Program-made: the position numbers and the translations under genes
In this document: positions 54,849-64,000 of the stretch, in pieces
Layout of the letters: the number at the start of each line of letters is the position of its first letter
How positions within the stretch are numbered: the first letter of the stretch is position 1
Assembly (NCBI RefSeq): GCF_003201975.1
Contig: NZ_QJJQ01000012.1
Location: 1-64,000 of the forward strand
Source of the DNA: Pseudogracilibacillus auburnensis
GTDB taxonomy: Bacteria > Bacillota > Bacilli > Bacillales > Amphibacillaceae
Direction of reading: 5' to 3'
DNA: 64,000 nucleotides
The notes under the pieces: generated by a model
Told to the model about the DNA's origin: nothing
Seen by the model: the letters and a program-made list of their open reading frames with translations, nothing else
The model's database searches: none

Positions 54849-56093
54849 ATGGCAAAAAAAGCAAGAGTGATTTTTCATATTGATATGAATAGCTTTTATG
54901 CTTCAGTGGAAATGACATATAACCCGAAATTAAAAGGTAAACCGATCGCAATTGCTGGAAATCCGGAAGAAAGAAAAGGAATTATCGTAACGAGTAGTTA
55001 TGAAGCAAGAGCGAAAGGAGTAAAAACAACCATGTCACTTTGGGAGGCTAAAAAACTTTGTCCAGAGTTAATTGTCATTCGCCCAAATTTTCCCCGTTAC
55101 CGTGATATGTCCTCAAAAATATTTAAAATGTTAGCTGAGATCACACCAATGATTGAGCCTGTATCCATTGATGAGGGATATTTGGATGTGACGGACCATT
55201 CTGCACATCCACTGGAACTTGCAAAAGAAATACAGAAAGATTTGTTAAATCAATTAGAAATACCTTGTAGTATCGGAATAGGACCAAATAAGTTTTTGGC
55301 AAAAACCGCTTCAGACATGAAAAAGCCTTTAGGTATTACAGTGCTAAGAATTAGAGATTTGCCAGATAAATTATGGCCATTACCAATTGGAAAGATGTAT
55401 GGTATTGGTGAAAAAACTGCTGAAAAATTACATAAAGTAAATATTAAAACGATCGGTTCTTTAGCAAAAGCAGATGTTTATACAGTAACACAACTGCTCG
55501 GGATTAATGGTGAAAGATTAATCAATCGTGCGAATGGTATTGACCCAAGAGTGGTTGATCCTGATTCGATTAATGAATTTAAAAGTATCGGTAACTCCCA
55601 AACATTACCATATGATACGACAGATGAAAGGGAAATCCGTTATGTATTACTCCAGCTTGCAACAAGGGTGGAAGAAAGATTAAAACGGAGGGAATTAAAA
55701 GGAAAAACAGTTCAACTTATGATTCGATATGCGAATAGAAAGACGATAACGAGAAGTAGAAAATTAAGTATATATATAGATGATGTAGAGGAAATAGTAA
55801 CAATTATTTACGATTTGTTAAAAGAACATTGGACACTTGAGCCAATACGATTACTTGGGATCACGGTGCAAGATTTACTTGAAAAACAATACGTTGTAAA
55901 ACAATTAAGTCTTTTTACGTACGAAGAAGAAATGCGAAAAACAAACATGAAAAAGACAATAGAAGAACTGAAGAAAAAATTTGGAAAAGATACGTTTGTT
56001 TCACTCAAGAAACCAGAAGAAGAGAATAAAAATAAGCTACTTAGAACGAGTTTTCAGAAGGATTTTTTAGATGATTATCGTACAAAAAAATAA
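54849..56093 (+). CDS. dinB: DNA polymerase IV (Y-family)
   Basis: A 414-residue translesion polymerase. Catalytic carboxylates lie in FHIDMNSFYASVE and EPVSIDEGYLDVT. Finger/palm phrase GKPIAIAGNPEERKGIIVTSSYEARAKGVKTTM is intact. The C-terminus has an apparent beta-clamp-binding motif in KQLSLFTYEEE. It resembles PolY1 (YqjH) of B. subtilis. The start has AAAGGACGAA upstream. The preceding 1 kb is repeat DNA; no LexA box was identified. Confidence 0.95.
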   Translation: MAKKARVIFHIDMNSFYASVEMTYNPKLKGKPIAIAGNPEERKGIIVTSSYEARAKGVKTTMSLWEAKKLCPELIVIRPNFPRYRDMSSKIFKMLAEITPMIEPVSIDEGYLDVTDHSAHPLELAKEIQKDLLNQLEIPCSIGIGPNKFLAKTASDMKKPLGITVLRIRDLPDKLWPLPIGKMYGIGEKTAEKLHKVNIKTIGSLAKADVYTVTQLLGINGERLINRANGIDPRVVDPDSINEFKSIGNSQTLPYDTTDEREIRYVLLQLATRVEERLKRRELKGKTVQLMIRYANRKTITRSRKLSIYIDDVEEIVTIIYDLLKEHWTLEPIRLLGITVQDLLEKQYVVKQLSLFTYEEEMRKTNMKKTIEELKKKFGKDTFVSLKKPEEENKNKLLRTSFQKDFLDDYRTKK

Positions 56094-56095
56094 TA

Positions 56096-56120
56096 TCCCA
56101 CTTTTTTTATCAAGTGGGAG
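56096..56120. terminator. Terminator between dinB and the aldehyde dehydrogenase gene
   Basis: TCCCACTT (56096/7-56103) pairs with AAGTGGGA (56112-56119), with a T-rich loop. It serves the convergent genes. Confidence 0.7.
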
Positions 56121-56127
56121 ATGAGCA

Positions 56128-57489
56128 CTACTTTAAAAGTCTTTTCGCAATTACGTGTGCTAGTTTCCTTCCTGGGTATCGTACCGGGATATCGAACATA
56201 GTTGTTTGTGATAGGATACTTTTTCGGTGAGAAAATGTTTCAAAGCTGTACTGACCGTGATAAGCACCAATTCCACTATGACCGACCCCACCAAACGGTA
56301 AATGCGGGTTAGCTAAATGGTATAATGTATCGTTTATACAGCCACCTCCAAAAGAAATGGATTCAATCAACTTGTTCTCTTTCTTTTTCGCTGAACCAAA
56401 ATAGTAAAGAGCAAGTGGCTTTTCATTTTGTTGGATGGTGGGAATGATTTCATCTAAGGTAGAAAAGGATAATATAGGTAAAATTGGACCAAATATCTCT
56501 TCTTGCATCACTTGGTCATTCAAAGAAATATTATGTACAATCGTCGGCTCAATTTTCAATGAAACTGAATCCGATTTTCCACCATAAACGACTTGATCTT
56601 TGTTTAGAAAACCGAGAAGGCGATCAAAATGTTCCTTATTTACGATCCTGACATAATCTTTGTTTTGAAGAGGTTTTTTTCCGTATAAAGAGATAATTTG
56701 TTTTTTTAATTCATTAACAAATTTGTGATGAATCTTTTCTTGAACATACACATAGTCTGGAGCTACACATGTTTGACCGGCATTCGTAAATTTTCCCCAA
56801 ACAATCCGTTTTGCCGCAAGTTTCAATTGACATTCTTTATCAACGATAGCAGGGCTTTTACCGCCTAATTCAAGTGTCACAGGTGTTAGATGTTTGCTCG
56901 CTTTTTCCATAATAATTTTTCCGACTTGGGTACTTCCTGTGAAAAATATATAATCAAAACGTTCGTGAAGTAATTGCTCGCTAATTGTTTTATCTCCTTC
57001 TACAACTGTAAAAAAGTCGGCATCGAAAGTATTTTCAACCATTCTTTTTAGTAACTTAGACGTATGTGGCGTTAATTCCGATGGCTTTAATACGACTGTA
57101 TTTCCAGCAGCAATCGCACCAATAGCAGGTAAAATGGATAATTGTAAAGGATAATTCCATGGTGCCATAATGAGTGTGCATCCATATGGCTCGTAAACGA
57201 TATAACTAGATGTTCCTTTATGTGTAAGCGGGGAAGGCACCTCTTGTTTATCCATCCATTTTTTTAAATGTTTTAATGTAAAATTAATTTCCGCATATAA
57301 AATCCCAATTTCTGTCGTTAACGCTTCATGTTTTGATTTATTTAAATCTTTTTTCAACGCATCATAAATATCATTTTCATACGTTTGTAACATCGCTTTT
57401 AGTTTTTCGAGTTGTTTTCTTCTAAATCGATACGGTTTCGTTTTATTAGACAAAAAGAATTGTTTTTGGCTTTTTACCATTTGTTCCAT
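56128..57489 (-). CDS. NAD(P)-dependent aldehyde dehydrogenase (YwdH-like)
   Basis: A 453-residue class 3-like aldehyde dehydrogenase. The catalytic Glu is in TLELGGKSPAIVD and the nucleophilic Cys in GKFTNAGQTCVAPDYVYV. The cofactor region has GCTLIMAPWNYPLQLSILPAIGAIAAGNTVVLKPSE. It should oxidise medium- or long-chain aldehydes to acids. The start has AAGGAGGG upstream on the minus strand. It lies 19 bp after rnz and is probably co-transcribed with it. Confidence 0.92.
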   Translation of the reverse strand: MEQMVKSQKQFFLSNKTKPYRFRRKQLEKLKAMLQTYENDIYDALKKDLNKSKHEALTTEIGILYAEINFTLKHLKKWMDKQEVPSPLTHKGTSSYIVYEPYGCTLIMAPWNYPLQLSILPAIGAIAAGNTVVLKPSELTPHTSKLLKRMVENTFDADFFTVVEGDKTISEQLLHERFDYIFFTGSTQVGKIIMEKASKHLTPVTLELGGKSPAIVDKECQLKLAAKRIVWGKFTNAGQTCVAPDYVYVQEKIHHKFVNELKKQIISLYGKKPLQNKDYVRIVNKEHFDRLLGFLNKDQVVYGGKSDSVSLKIEPTIVHNISLNDQVMQEEIFGPILPILSFSTLDEIIPTIQQNEKPLALYYFGSAKKKENKLIESISFGGGCINDTLYHLANPHLPFGGVGHSGIGAYHGQYSFETFSHRKSILSQTTMFDIPVRYPGRKLAHVIAKRLLK

Positions 57490-57508
57490 AGAAAATGAAC
57501 CCTCCTTT

Positions 57509-58429
57509 TTATGTTACTCGATACGTATAAAAGTCATGTGCGATGGATGTATTAGGGAAAATACGTTGCGCCTCTTTAAGCAATTGTACACTATCTTCTT
57601 GTTGATATCTGGATGATATATGGGTTAATAGTAACTTTTTCACATTTCCGGCCTTTGCCAAGGTTGCCGCTTGGGTTGTCGTACTGTGGTAATACTCATT
57701 TGCCAAGCTTTCCTTCTCACATGCAAATGTTGCTTCATGAATAAGAAGATCGGAATGTTGAATAAAAGCTGCATTTTGCGGGACATATCTTGTATCACCA
57801 AAAATCGAGATTGTTTTTCCTTGTTTGGGCTCCCCTAAAAAATCTTTTCGATATAAAATCGTACCATCTTCTAATTTTGTTTCGTCGTTCTCCTTTATTT
57901 GCCGGTATATTGGTCCAGGTTGGATTCCAAATTCTTTTAGTTTATCTACCTTTAATTCGCCTAATTTCTCTTTTTCTGTAATCCGAAATCCGAAGCTTTT
58001 TATATTATGATCAAGTAATTGAGCATGAACAATAAATGATTGGTCTTCACACACGATTCCGTTTTCGTCAAACTCGACAAACTCAATTGGATAGGATAAA
58101 TGTGTTTCACTAACTTGTAAACTAGTCTCTATAAATTGTTTAATTCCCGTTGGACCATAAACAGTTAATACATCATTTCCTCCTAAAAAGGATCGGCTAC
58201 TTAATAGGCCTGGTAAACCAAATATATGATCACCATGTAAATGGGTGATAAAAATTTTATTTAGCTTTCTCGGTTTCAAAGAAGTATGTAACAATTGGTG
58301 TTGAGTTGCTTCCCCACAATCAAATAGCCAAAGTTGATTCGCTTCTTGAACCACATTTACCATAATGGCAGTTACATTACGTTCTTTTGATGGAATACCT
58401 GCACCCGTACCTAAAAAGGTAATTTCCAT
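57509..58429 (-). CDS. rnz: Ribonuclease Z (tRNA 3'-endonuclease)
   Basis: A 306-residue metallo-beta-lactamase-fold enzyme that removes tRNA 3' trailers lacking CCA. Zinc ligands are in FITHLHGDHIFGLPGLL, the DTRY Asp and LLTHISSRYQ. The start MEITFLGTGAGIPSKERNVTA is family-typical. On the minus strand AAGGAG precedes the ATG. It is adjacent to dinB in B. subtilis as well. Confidence 0.96.
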   Translation of the reverse strand: MEITFLGTGAGIPSKERNVTAIMVNVVQEANQLWLFDCGEATQHQLLHTSLKPRKLNKIFITHLHGDHIFGLPGLLSSRSFLGGNDVLTVYGPTGIKQFIETSLQVSETHLSYPIEFVEFDENGIVCEDQSFIVHAQLLDHNIKSFGFRITEKEKLGELKVDKLKEFGIQPGPIYRQIKENDETKLEDGTILYRKDFLGEPKQGKTISIFGDTRYVPQNAAFIQHSDLLIHEATFACEKESLANEYYHSTTTQAATLAKAGNVKKLLLTHISSRYQQEDSVQLLKEAQRIFPNTSIAHDFYTYRVT

Positions 58430-58658
58430 TTTTTCTTAACTCCTTATTCTTTTTGATAAGTAAGAAAGTATAAATCTTTTCTTACTAAATTAAGCACAAC
58501 ATCACCTAGTCATCGCCTTAACGGCTCGCCAATCGGTGTGTTTTCTATAACATATGTCTATTTTTCTAATAATAATTTAAGTATATACGGTTTTCGTTGA
58601 TCATGCGACAGATAATGCGTAATTTCATTGATTTTAATTAAACGGTTGTAGTAGTTTT

Positions 58659-58687
58659 TTTCACCCGTTATCTATCTATGATATAAT
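58659..58687 (+). promoter_or_regulatory. Candidate sigma-A promoter of mutSL
   Basis: TATAAT (58682-58687) preceded by TTTCAC (58659-58664) with 17-base spacing. It lies 40 bp before the mutS start codon. The rest of the 58430-58727 gap has only a small AGTAAGAAA/TTTCTTACT hairpin (58459-58486). Confidence 0.45.
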
Positions 58688-58727
58688 TATTTAAAGTATT
58701 TTACCATTTTTGGAGGATAAATAAATT

Positions 58728-61307
58728 ATGTCAAACGAGACACCAATGATGCAGCAATACTTACGAATTAAAGCAGAACATCAAGATGCATTTCTTTTCT
58801 TTCGATTAGGTGATTTTTATGAAATGTTTTATGAGGATGCGATAAAAGCTGCTCAAGAATTAGAAATTACGTTAACAAAAAGAGATTCAGGACAAAAAGA
58901 GCCGATTCCAATGTGTGGTGTACCATACCATGCTGCAGAAGGATATATAAAAACATTAGTGGATAAAGGATATAAAGTAGCAATTTGTGAACAAGTCGAG
59001 GACCCGAAAAAAGCAAAAGGGGTAGTAAAAAGAGAAGTAGTCCAACTAATTACACCAGGAACCGTAATGGAATCCTCCATGTTGCATGAAAAGGAAAGTA
59101 ATTATATTGCTAGTTTATCCTTTTTTGATGATGATGAATCATTTATTATTGTTTATCATGAATTATCGACTGGGGAATCGCAACTAGTTTTAATAGAAGA
59201 AGACTTTTCAGCAGTTATTCATGAACTTGCCAATCAACATATAAAGGAGATAGTCATTGCTTCCACCTTACAAGAAAGGTATATTCATGAATTAAAGAGT
59301 AAGTTGCAACTTGTACTTTCCTATGAAGATGAAGTAAATTTTATTGGTGAATTTAGACATCTTTATGAAGATTTACAAGATGAACGTTTTTTACAAGCAT
59401 TTAGTAGAATGTTAAACTATATCGAACATACACAAAAAAGATCTCTTCATCATTTACAAAAGCCGGTCATCGTCAGGATGAATCAATATTTATCACTTGA
59501 TATGTATTCGAAACGAAATTTAGAGTTAACTGAAACAATGATGAAAAAAGCGAAATATGGCTCATTATTATGGGTGCTTGATCAAACTGTTACAGCTATG
59601 GGAGCAAGAACGTTAAAAAAGTGGCTTGAAAGACCATTATTAAATAAAACTGCTATTCATCATCGCCTTGAGATCGTTAGTGCATTTCAGACGTCTTTTA
59701 TGGAACGAGAACAATTAAGGACCGCATTAAAATCGGTTTATGACTTAGAAAGGCTAGCTGGTCGAATTTCATTTGGTAATGTAAATGCTCGTGACTTAAT
59801 TCAGTTAAAAGAGTCTTTACAATCCATTCCAGAAATAAAAGCTATCTTACAAACTTTCTCATGTCCAGAGATTAAAGAGTTGAATACGAAGTTAAAATAC
59901 CCTGATTCTTTAGTACATTTACTAGAATCTAGTATCGTGGATGACCCTCCGATTTCAATTAAAGAAGGAAATGTCATAAAAGATGGATTTAATGAACAAT
60001 TGGATGAATATCGTCATGCCTTAAGAAACGGGAAAGAATGGATCCTTCAACTTGAACAACAAGAAAAAGAAGAGACGAAGATAAAATCACTTAAAATTGG
60101 GTATAATCGAGTATTTGGCTATTATATTGAGATTACCCATGCAAATAAACATTTAATACCGGAAGGGCGCTATGAACGAAAACAAACGTTAACAAATGCG
60201 GAAAGGTATATTACACCTGAATTAAAAGAAAAAGAAGCGTTAATTCTTGAAGCACAAGAAAAAAGTGTTGATTTAGAATATGATCTTTTTGTCAAAATCA
60301 GAGAAAAATTAAAAGAAGAAATTCAGGAGATTCAACAGTTAGCAAATATCGTTAGTCAATTGGATGTGTTACAATCATTTTCAGAAGTCAGTGAACGCAA
60401 TAATTACAAGCGACCTTCTTTTGACGGTAAGGAATTAAAGATAAAAAACGGTCGCCATCCTGTTATTGAAAAAGTAATGGAAGATGGATCCTATGTTCCG
60501 AATGATATTTATTTGAACGATGAAAAGTTCATCTTATTAATTACTGGTCCCAATATGGCTGGAAAAAGCACGTATATGAGACAGCTCGCTTTAACGATTA
60601 TTATGGGGCAAATCGGTTGCTTCGTTCCAGCTGAGGACGCTAAATTAATGATGTTCGATCAAATTTTCACACGAATAGGTGCTGCCGATGATCTAGTTAG
60701 TGGGCAAAGTACCTTTATGGTGGAAATGCTTGAAGCAAACCATGCGCTAACAAATGCAACAGAAAATAGTTTGATTTTATTGGACGAGATTGGTAGAGGA
60801 ACTAGCACATATGATGGAATGGCCTTAGCACATGCGATTGTAGAATACATCCATCAACATATAAAAGCTAAAACATTATTTTCCACACATTATCATGAGT
60901 TAACAGATTTAGAGGATGAACTAGACCATGTGAAAAATATCTATGTACGTGCAGAGGAGTATGAAAATCGCATCGTCTTTTTACATAAGGTTGAAGAAGG
61001 ACGAGCAAATGAAAGTTATGGAATTCATGTTGCGAAGTTAGCTAATATGCCTGAGAGCGTCATTGACAGGGCAACCGTTTTCTTAGAACAATTAGAAAAT
61101 AAATCAACCGATAGATTGTTAGAAGAGTCAAGTTCACAAACGCAATTATCTTTTTTTCAGGAAGAACAACCACAAAAAAAGAAACAAACATGTAATAAAT
61201 CGGAAAAAGATGTTATTTCCGCTTTACAAGCAATCAATTTACTTGATATGACACCGCTTGAGGCAATGAACACATTATATGATTTACATAAAAAAGTAAC
61301 GAAATAA
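58728..61307 (+). CDS. mutS: DNA mismatch repair protein MutS
   Basis: An 859-residue mismatch recognition ATPase. The mismatch-contacting Phe lies in LFFRLGDFYEMFYEDA. The ATPase has Walker A in ITGPNMAGKSTYMRQ near residue 610 and LDEIGRGTSTYDGMALAHAIVEY. The C-terminal part has a short clamp-binding-like QLSFF motif. The start has TTTGGAGGAT upstream. MutL follows 15 bp downstream, in one operon. Confidence 0.98.
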   Translation: MSNETPMMQQYLRIKAEHQDAFLFFRLGDFYEMFYEDAIKAAQELEITLTKRDSGQKEPIPMCGVPYHAAEGYIKTLVDKGYKVAICEQVEDPKKAKGVVKREVVQLITPGTVMESSMLHEKESNYIASLSFFDDDESFIIVYHELSTGESQLVLIEEDFSAVIHELANQHIKEIVIASTLQERYIHELKSKLQLVLSYEDEVNFIGEFRHLYEDLQDERFLQAFSRMLNYIEHTQKRSLHHLQKPVIVRMNQYLSLDMYSKRNLELTETMMKKAKYGSLLWVLDQTVTAMGARTLKKWLERPLLNKTAIHHRLEIVSAFQTSFMEREQLRTALKSVYDLERLAGRISFGNVNARDLIQLKESLQSIPEIKAILQTFSCPEIKELNTKLKYPDSLVHLLESSIVDDPPISIKEGNVIKDGFNEQLDEYRHALRNGKEWILQLEQQEKEETKIKSLKIGYNRVFGYYIEITHANKHLIPEGRYERKQTLTNAERYITPELKEKEALILEAQEKSVDLEYDLFVKIREKLKEEIQEIQQLANIVSQLDVLQSFSEVSERNNYKRPSFDGKELKIKNGRHPVIEKVMEDGSYVPNDIYLNDEKFILLITGPNMAGKSTYMRQLALTIIMGQIGCFVPAEDAKLMMFDQIFTRIGAADDLVSGQSTFMVEMLEANHALTNATENSLILLDEIGRGTSTYDGMALAHAIVEYIHQHIKAKTLFSTHYHELTDLEDELDHVKNIYVRAEEYENRIVFLHKVEEGRANESYGIHVAKLANMPESVIDRATVFLEQLENKSTDRLLEESSSQTQLSFFQEEQPQKKKQTCNKSEKDVISALQAINLLDMTPLEAMNTLYDLHKKVTK

Positions 61308-61322
61308 AGAAAGGATTGTGTC

Positions 61323-63137
61323 GTGTTGAAAATTCGCCAACTTCCACAAAACTTAGCTAATAAAATAGCTGCTGGTGAAGTTGTAGAAAGACCAGCTTCT
61401 GTTGTAAAAGAACTGATAGAAAACAGTATTGATGCAGGAAGCACTGCCATTAAAATAGAATTAAAAGAAGCGGGACTTACGGAAGTAAAAGTAACCGATG
61501 ATGGAGAAGGAATGTCACCTGAAGATGCTAAGCGAGCGTTTTTACGGCATGCAACGAGTAAAATTAAGTATGATGCTGATTTGTTTCATATTAAATCACT
61601 CGGTTTTCGTGGAGAAGCTTTAGCGAGTATCGCATCTGTTAGTAAATTAACGGTGAAAACTTCGCTTGGAGATGAAGCGGGTACAATGTTATATTTAGAA
61701 GCAGGAAAAATGATTCGTGAATCCAAAAGCGATGCAAGAAAAGGAACAGAAATAACGGTAAATGAATTATTTTATAATACGCCTGCAAGACTAAAGTATA
61801 TGAAAACAATCCATACGGAATTAAGTCATATTACTGATTTAATTAACCGTTATGCTCTTGCACACCCACATATTCGATTCGATGTCATCCATAATGGAAA
61901 AGAAATTTTTTCATCACGTGGAACAGGTAATCTTCTTCAAGTAATTAGTCATATTTATGGGATGCAAGTTGCAAAAAACATGTATCATATAAAAGATTCT
62001 ACGATTGATTTTAAAGTGGAAGGATTTATCGCAAAACCTGAAATAACGAGATCAAATCGAAATTATGTGACGATTATCGTAAATGGACGTTATATTAAAA
62101 GCCAACATTTACTTCATGGAATCATTCGGGCATATGATACTCTTTTACCAATTCATCGATATCCGGTAGCGGTTCTTCATATTACATTAGATCCGATATT
62201 AGTCGATGTAAATGTTCATCCAACTAAATTAGAAGTTCGCTTTAGTAAAGAAAAAGAACTTACTCTACTAATTGAACAGATGATTCGAAACCAATTTAAA
62301 CAATCAACATTAATTCCAAAGATGGAAAATAAGAAACAACAATTAGAAAAAACAGAGCAAGAAACGATGTCATTTGACCATTTTGTTCAGAAATCACCAC
62401 CCATCTATGATCAACCTAGTGAGATAGAACAAGTTCATTACACGGAACAAATTCCAGATGTAGCAAGCGAAGAAAATGATCGTTCGCAAATTTTTGTTGA
62501 TACAGAAGTAATTAGGGAAGAGGCAAATATAGATAAAGAACCACAACCTGAATATCGAGTTCCCTCGATGTATCCAATCGGTCAGTTACAAGGAACTTAT
62601 ATATTGGCACAAAATGAAACAGGATTTTATATGATTGATCAACATGCAGCACAAGAAAGAATTAAATATGAGTATTATAAAGAAAAGTTAGGAAAACCAA
62701 GTGCACATATTCAACAATTATTCTTACCTCTTACCTTTGAATTTACAACAAATGAAATGATCTTTATTGAAAAGCATATCCATGACCTTGAACGAGCAGG
62801 ACTATTGCTTGAGCCATTCGGGGGACAAACATATGCGGTAAGAGCGCATCCTAGTTGGTTTCCAAAAGGGCTTGAAGAAGAAATTATTCGTGATATCGTT
62901 GCACAAGTCATTCAAGATGGAACGATTAGTATTGAGAAATTACGTGAAGAAGTAGCGATTCTAATGTCTTGTAAAAAATCGATTAAAGCGAATCAATACA
63001 TTACAGAAACAGATATGGTAAGATTACTCGAAGACTTACGGAAAACAAAAGATCCATTTACATGCCCACATGGACGTCCAGTAATGATCCATTATACATT
63101 TTATGAAATCGAAAAAATGTTTAAACGAATTATGTAA
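61323..63137 (+). CDS. mutL: DNA mismatch repair protein MutL
   Basis: A 604-residue GHKL ATPase. It has LANKIAAGEVVERPASVVKELIENSIDAGST with the ATP-binding Glu/Asn, VTDDGEGM, and SLGFRGEALASIASV. The C-terminal dimerisation/endonuclease domain has the nicking motif IDQHAAQERIKYE and a CPHGRPVMI zinc-binding end. The start is GTG 61323 or the adjacent TTG 61326, both after AAAGGA. It nicks the strand to be repaired after MutS recruitment. Confidence 0.97.
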   Translation: MLKIRQLPQNLANKIAAGEVVERPASVVKELIENSIDAGSTAIKIELKEAGLTEVKVTDDGEGMSPEDAKRAFLRHATSKIKYDADLFHIKSLGFRGEALASIASVSKLTVKTSLGDEAGTMLYLEAGKMIRESKSDARKGTEITVNELFYNTPARLKYMKTIHTELSHITDLINRYALAHPHIRFDVIHNGKEIFSSRGTGNLLQVISHIYGMQVAKNMYHIKDSTIDFKVEGFIAKPEITRSNRNYVTIIVNGRYIKSQHLLHGIIRAYDTLLPIHRYPVAVLHITLDPILVDVNVHPTKLEVRFSKEKELTLLIEQMIRNQFKQSTLIPKMENKKQQLEKTEQETMSFDHFVQKSPPIYDQPSEIEQVHYTEQIPDVASEENDRSQIFVDTEVIREEANIDKEPQPEYRVPSMYPIGQLQGTYILAQNETGFYMIDQHAAQERIKYEYYKEKLGKPSAHIQQLFLPLTFEFTTNEMIFIEKHIHDLERAGLLLEPFGGQTYAVRAHPSWFPKGLEEEIIRDIVAQVIQDGTISIEKLREEVAILMSCKKSIKANQYITETDMVRLLEDLRKTKDPFTCPHGRPVMIHYTFYEIEKMFKRIM

Positions 63138-63201
63138 TATTGTATAATTTTAACAGTATCGTCAAAGCTAAAGATAAACTATTAGCTTTGTGAGGTGTGT
63201 T

Positions 63202-63645
63202 ATGGAAAGGGAACATTTAATCCTTTTTTTAAATCGTTTATTAGCAAACTATTTTGTCCTATACATCAAGTTGCACCGATATAAATGGTTTATGAAGGGA
63301 AAACATATTTTTGCGTTCCAAACCTATTTTGAAGAAATGTATAGGTCGATGAAAGATGATATTGATATGTTAGCAGAGCATCTTTTATCGATGGATGGAA
63401 AGCCATTTGCAACGATGGTTAAGTTTATTAAAGAAGCTACCATCGAAGAAGCTACTGCAGATGATGAGGAAGAAGAAATGATTGAGCAACTTGCAAATGA
63501 CTTTTCACAAGTAGGTAATGAAATGAAAGAAATTGGTATCAAAAAGGCAGAAAAAATAAATGATGACTTAACGAAACATCTATTATTATGTTTAGAACAA
63601 AAATTAAATAAGTATATATGGAGATGTAAGGCATATTATAAATAG
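63202..63645 (+). CDS. Dps/ferritin-like protein
   Basis: A 147-residue four-helix protein similar to Dps: [44 protein letters not shown]. Two ferroxidase His positions (KLHRY and GKHIF) and the Asp and Glu in DIDMLAEH are present; the second His of the common THNFHW motif is Lys. Dps proteins store iron and protect DNA. ATG 63202 is preferred to GTG 63190. It lies between mutL and miaA, an unusual place. Confidence 0.78.
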   Translation: MEREHLILFLNRLLANYFVLYIKLHRYKWFMKGKHIFAFQTYFEEMYRSMKDDIDMLAEHLLSMDGKPFATMVKFIKEATIEEATADDEEEEMIEQLANDFSQVGNEMKEIGIKKAEKINDDLTKHLLLCLEQKLNKYIWRCKAYYK

Positions 63646-63667
63646 TTATATGGTAGGGGAAGTGAAA

Positions 63668-64000
63668 GTGGATAAAATAATCGTCATTGTAGGACCGACT
63701 GCTGTTGGAAAAACGAAGCTCAGTATTGAACTAGCAAAACGTCTAAAGGCGGAAATAATTAGCGGTGACTCCATGCAAGTGTATAAAGGGATGGATATTG
63801 GTACTGGAAAAATTACAGAAGAAGAAAAACAGCATATTCCTCATTTTATGCTTGATATGAAAGAGCCTAACGAGTCATTTTCAGTAGCCGACTATCAAAC
63901 AAATGTACAAAAGTGTATTAAAGAGATAAACTTAAGAAATAACGTGCCTATATTAGTAGGTGGAAGCGGTTTATATATTCAGGCAGTATTATATGATTAC
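63668..64000 (+). CDS. miaA: tRNA dimethylallyltransferase, 5' part (runs off the window)
   Basis: The first 111 codons are present. The P-loop [20 protein letters not shown] and the substrate region [20 protein letters not shown] identify MiaA, which adds a dimethylallyl group to A37 of tRNAs reading UNN codons. GTG 63668 gives MDKIIVIVG; an in-frame GTG at 63662 is closer to the GGGGAAG site. The 3' part is outside the window. MutSL-miaA order is common, with the Dps-like gene inserted here. Confidence 0.96.
   Translation, partial: MDKIIVIVGPTAVGKTKLSIELAKRLKAEIISGDSMQVYKGMDIGTGKITEEEKQHIPHFMLDMKEPNESFSVADYQTNVQKCIKEINLRNNVPILVGGSGLYIQAVLYDY

Overview
The window is a 64-kb piece of chromosome from a low-GC, endospore-forming member of the Bacillaceae. 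The gene order follows the Bacillus subtilis yqh-yqi-yqj region almost gene for gene: patatin/yqhP/yqhQ/yqhR, papA, efp, spoIIIAA-AH, accBC, nusB, folD, xseAB, ispA, tlyA-like yqxC, argR, recN, spoIVB, spo0A, bkd operon, brxB, mce/mmdA, dinB, rnz. It then joins mutS-mutL and the start of miaA. I cannot name the genus. An OLE RNA locus and numerous GC-richer interspersed repeats suggest an alkaliphilic, halophilic or otherwise stress-adapted Bacillaceae lineage.

Layout. 1-152: right end of an IS200/IS605 (tnpB-type) element abutting a fabF paralogue. 1.5-5.5 kb: accessory genes (MmyB-type regulator, divergent EamA exporter/LysR pair, small membrane protein). 5.6-9.4 kb: cell-envelope stress system (LiaI-like, PspA/LiaH, LiaF, LiaS, LiaR) split by a terminator and a repeat. 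9.5-15.1 kb: mntR, patatin-like lipase, yqhQP, yqhR, Xaa-Pro peptidase, EF-P. 15.6-20.8 kb: the complete spoIIIA operon. 20.9-30.9 kb: accBC, nusB, folD, xseAB, ispA, OLE RNA, oapA, tlyA-like gene, argR, recN. 31.3-33.5 kb: spoIVB and spo0A. 33.6-39.2 kb: accessory insert with a LctP-type permease, an Xre-cupin regulator, an acidic LPKTA surface protein with its own sortase, and aspartokinase. 39.4-49.0 kb: branched-chain amino acid catabolism (bkdR, bcd, buk, lpdV, bkdAA, bkdAB, bkdB) and brxB. 49.2-53.8 kb: ArAE-like exporter, Prli42-like miniprotein, methylmalonyl-CoA epimerase, propionyl/methylmalonyl-CoA carboxyltransferase, M20 peptidase. 54.8-64.0 kb: DNA polymerase IV, aldehyde dehydrogenase, RNase Z, mutSL, a Dps-like protein and partial miaA.

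The most striking feature is a ~605-nt structured non-coding region between ispA and a four-helix membrane protein. I identify these as OLE (ornate large extremophilic) RNA and its membrane partner OapA. Here dxs, which usually sits just after this pair, is missing. Several other genes expected from the B. subtilis order are also absent: yqhS/aroQ, yqhV, yqhY, ptb. Three families of non-coding interspersed repeats (called A, B and C here) fill the larger intergenic gaps, including a 35-bp tandem array and a composite inverted pair.

Regulation visible in sequence: a sigma-54 (-24/-12) promoter with a cluster of TTGCA/TGCAA motifs in front of the bkd operon; a sigma-H promoter overlapping a 0A box before spo0A; a perfect 16-bp palindrome before the Xre-cupin gene; and many Rho-independent terminators. 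All assignments are from reading the sequence and from knowledge of the families. No database search was run.
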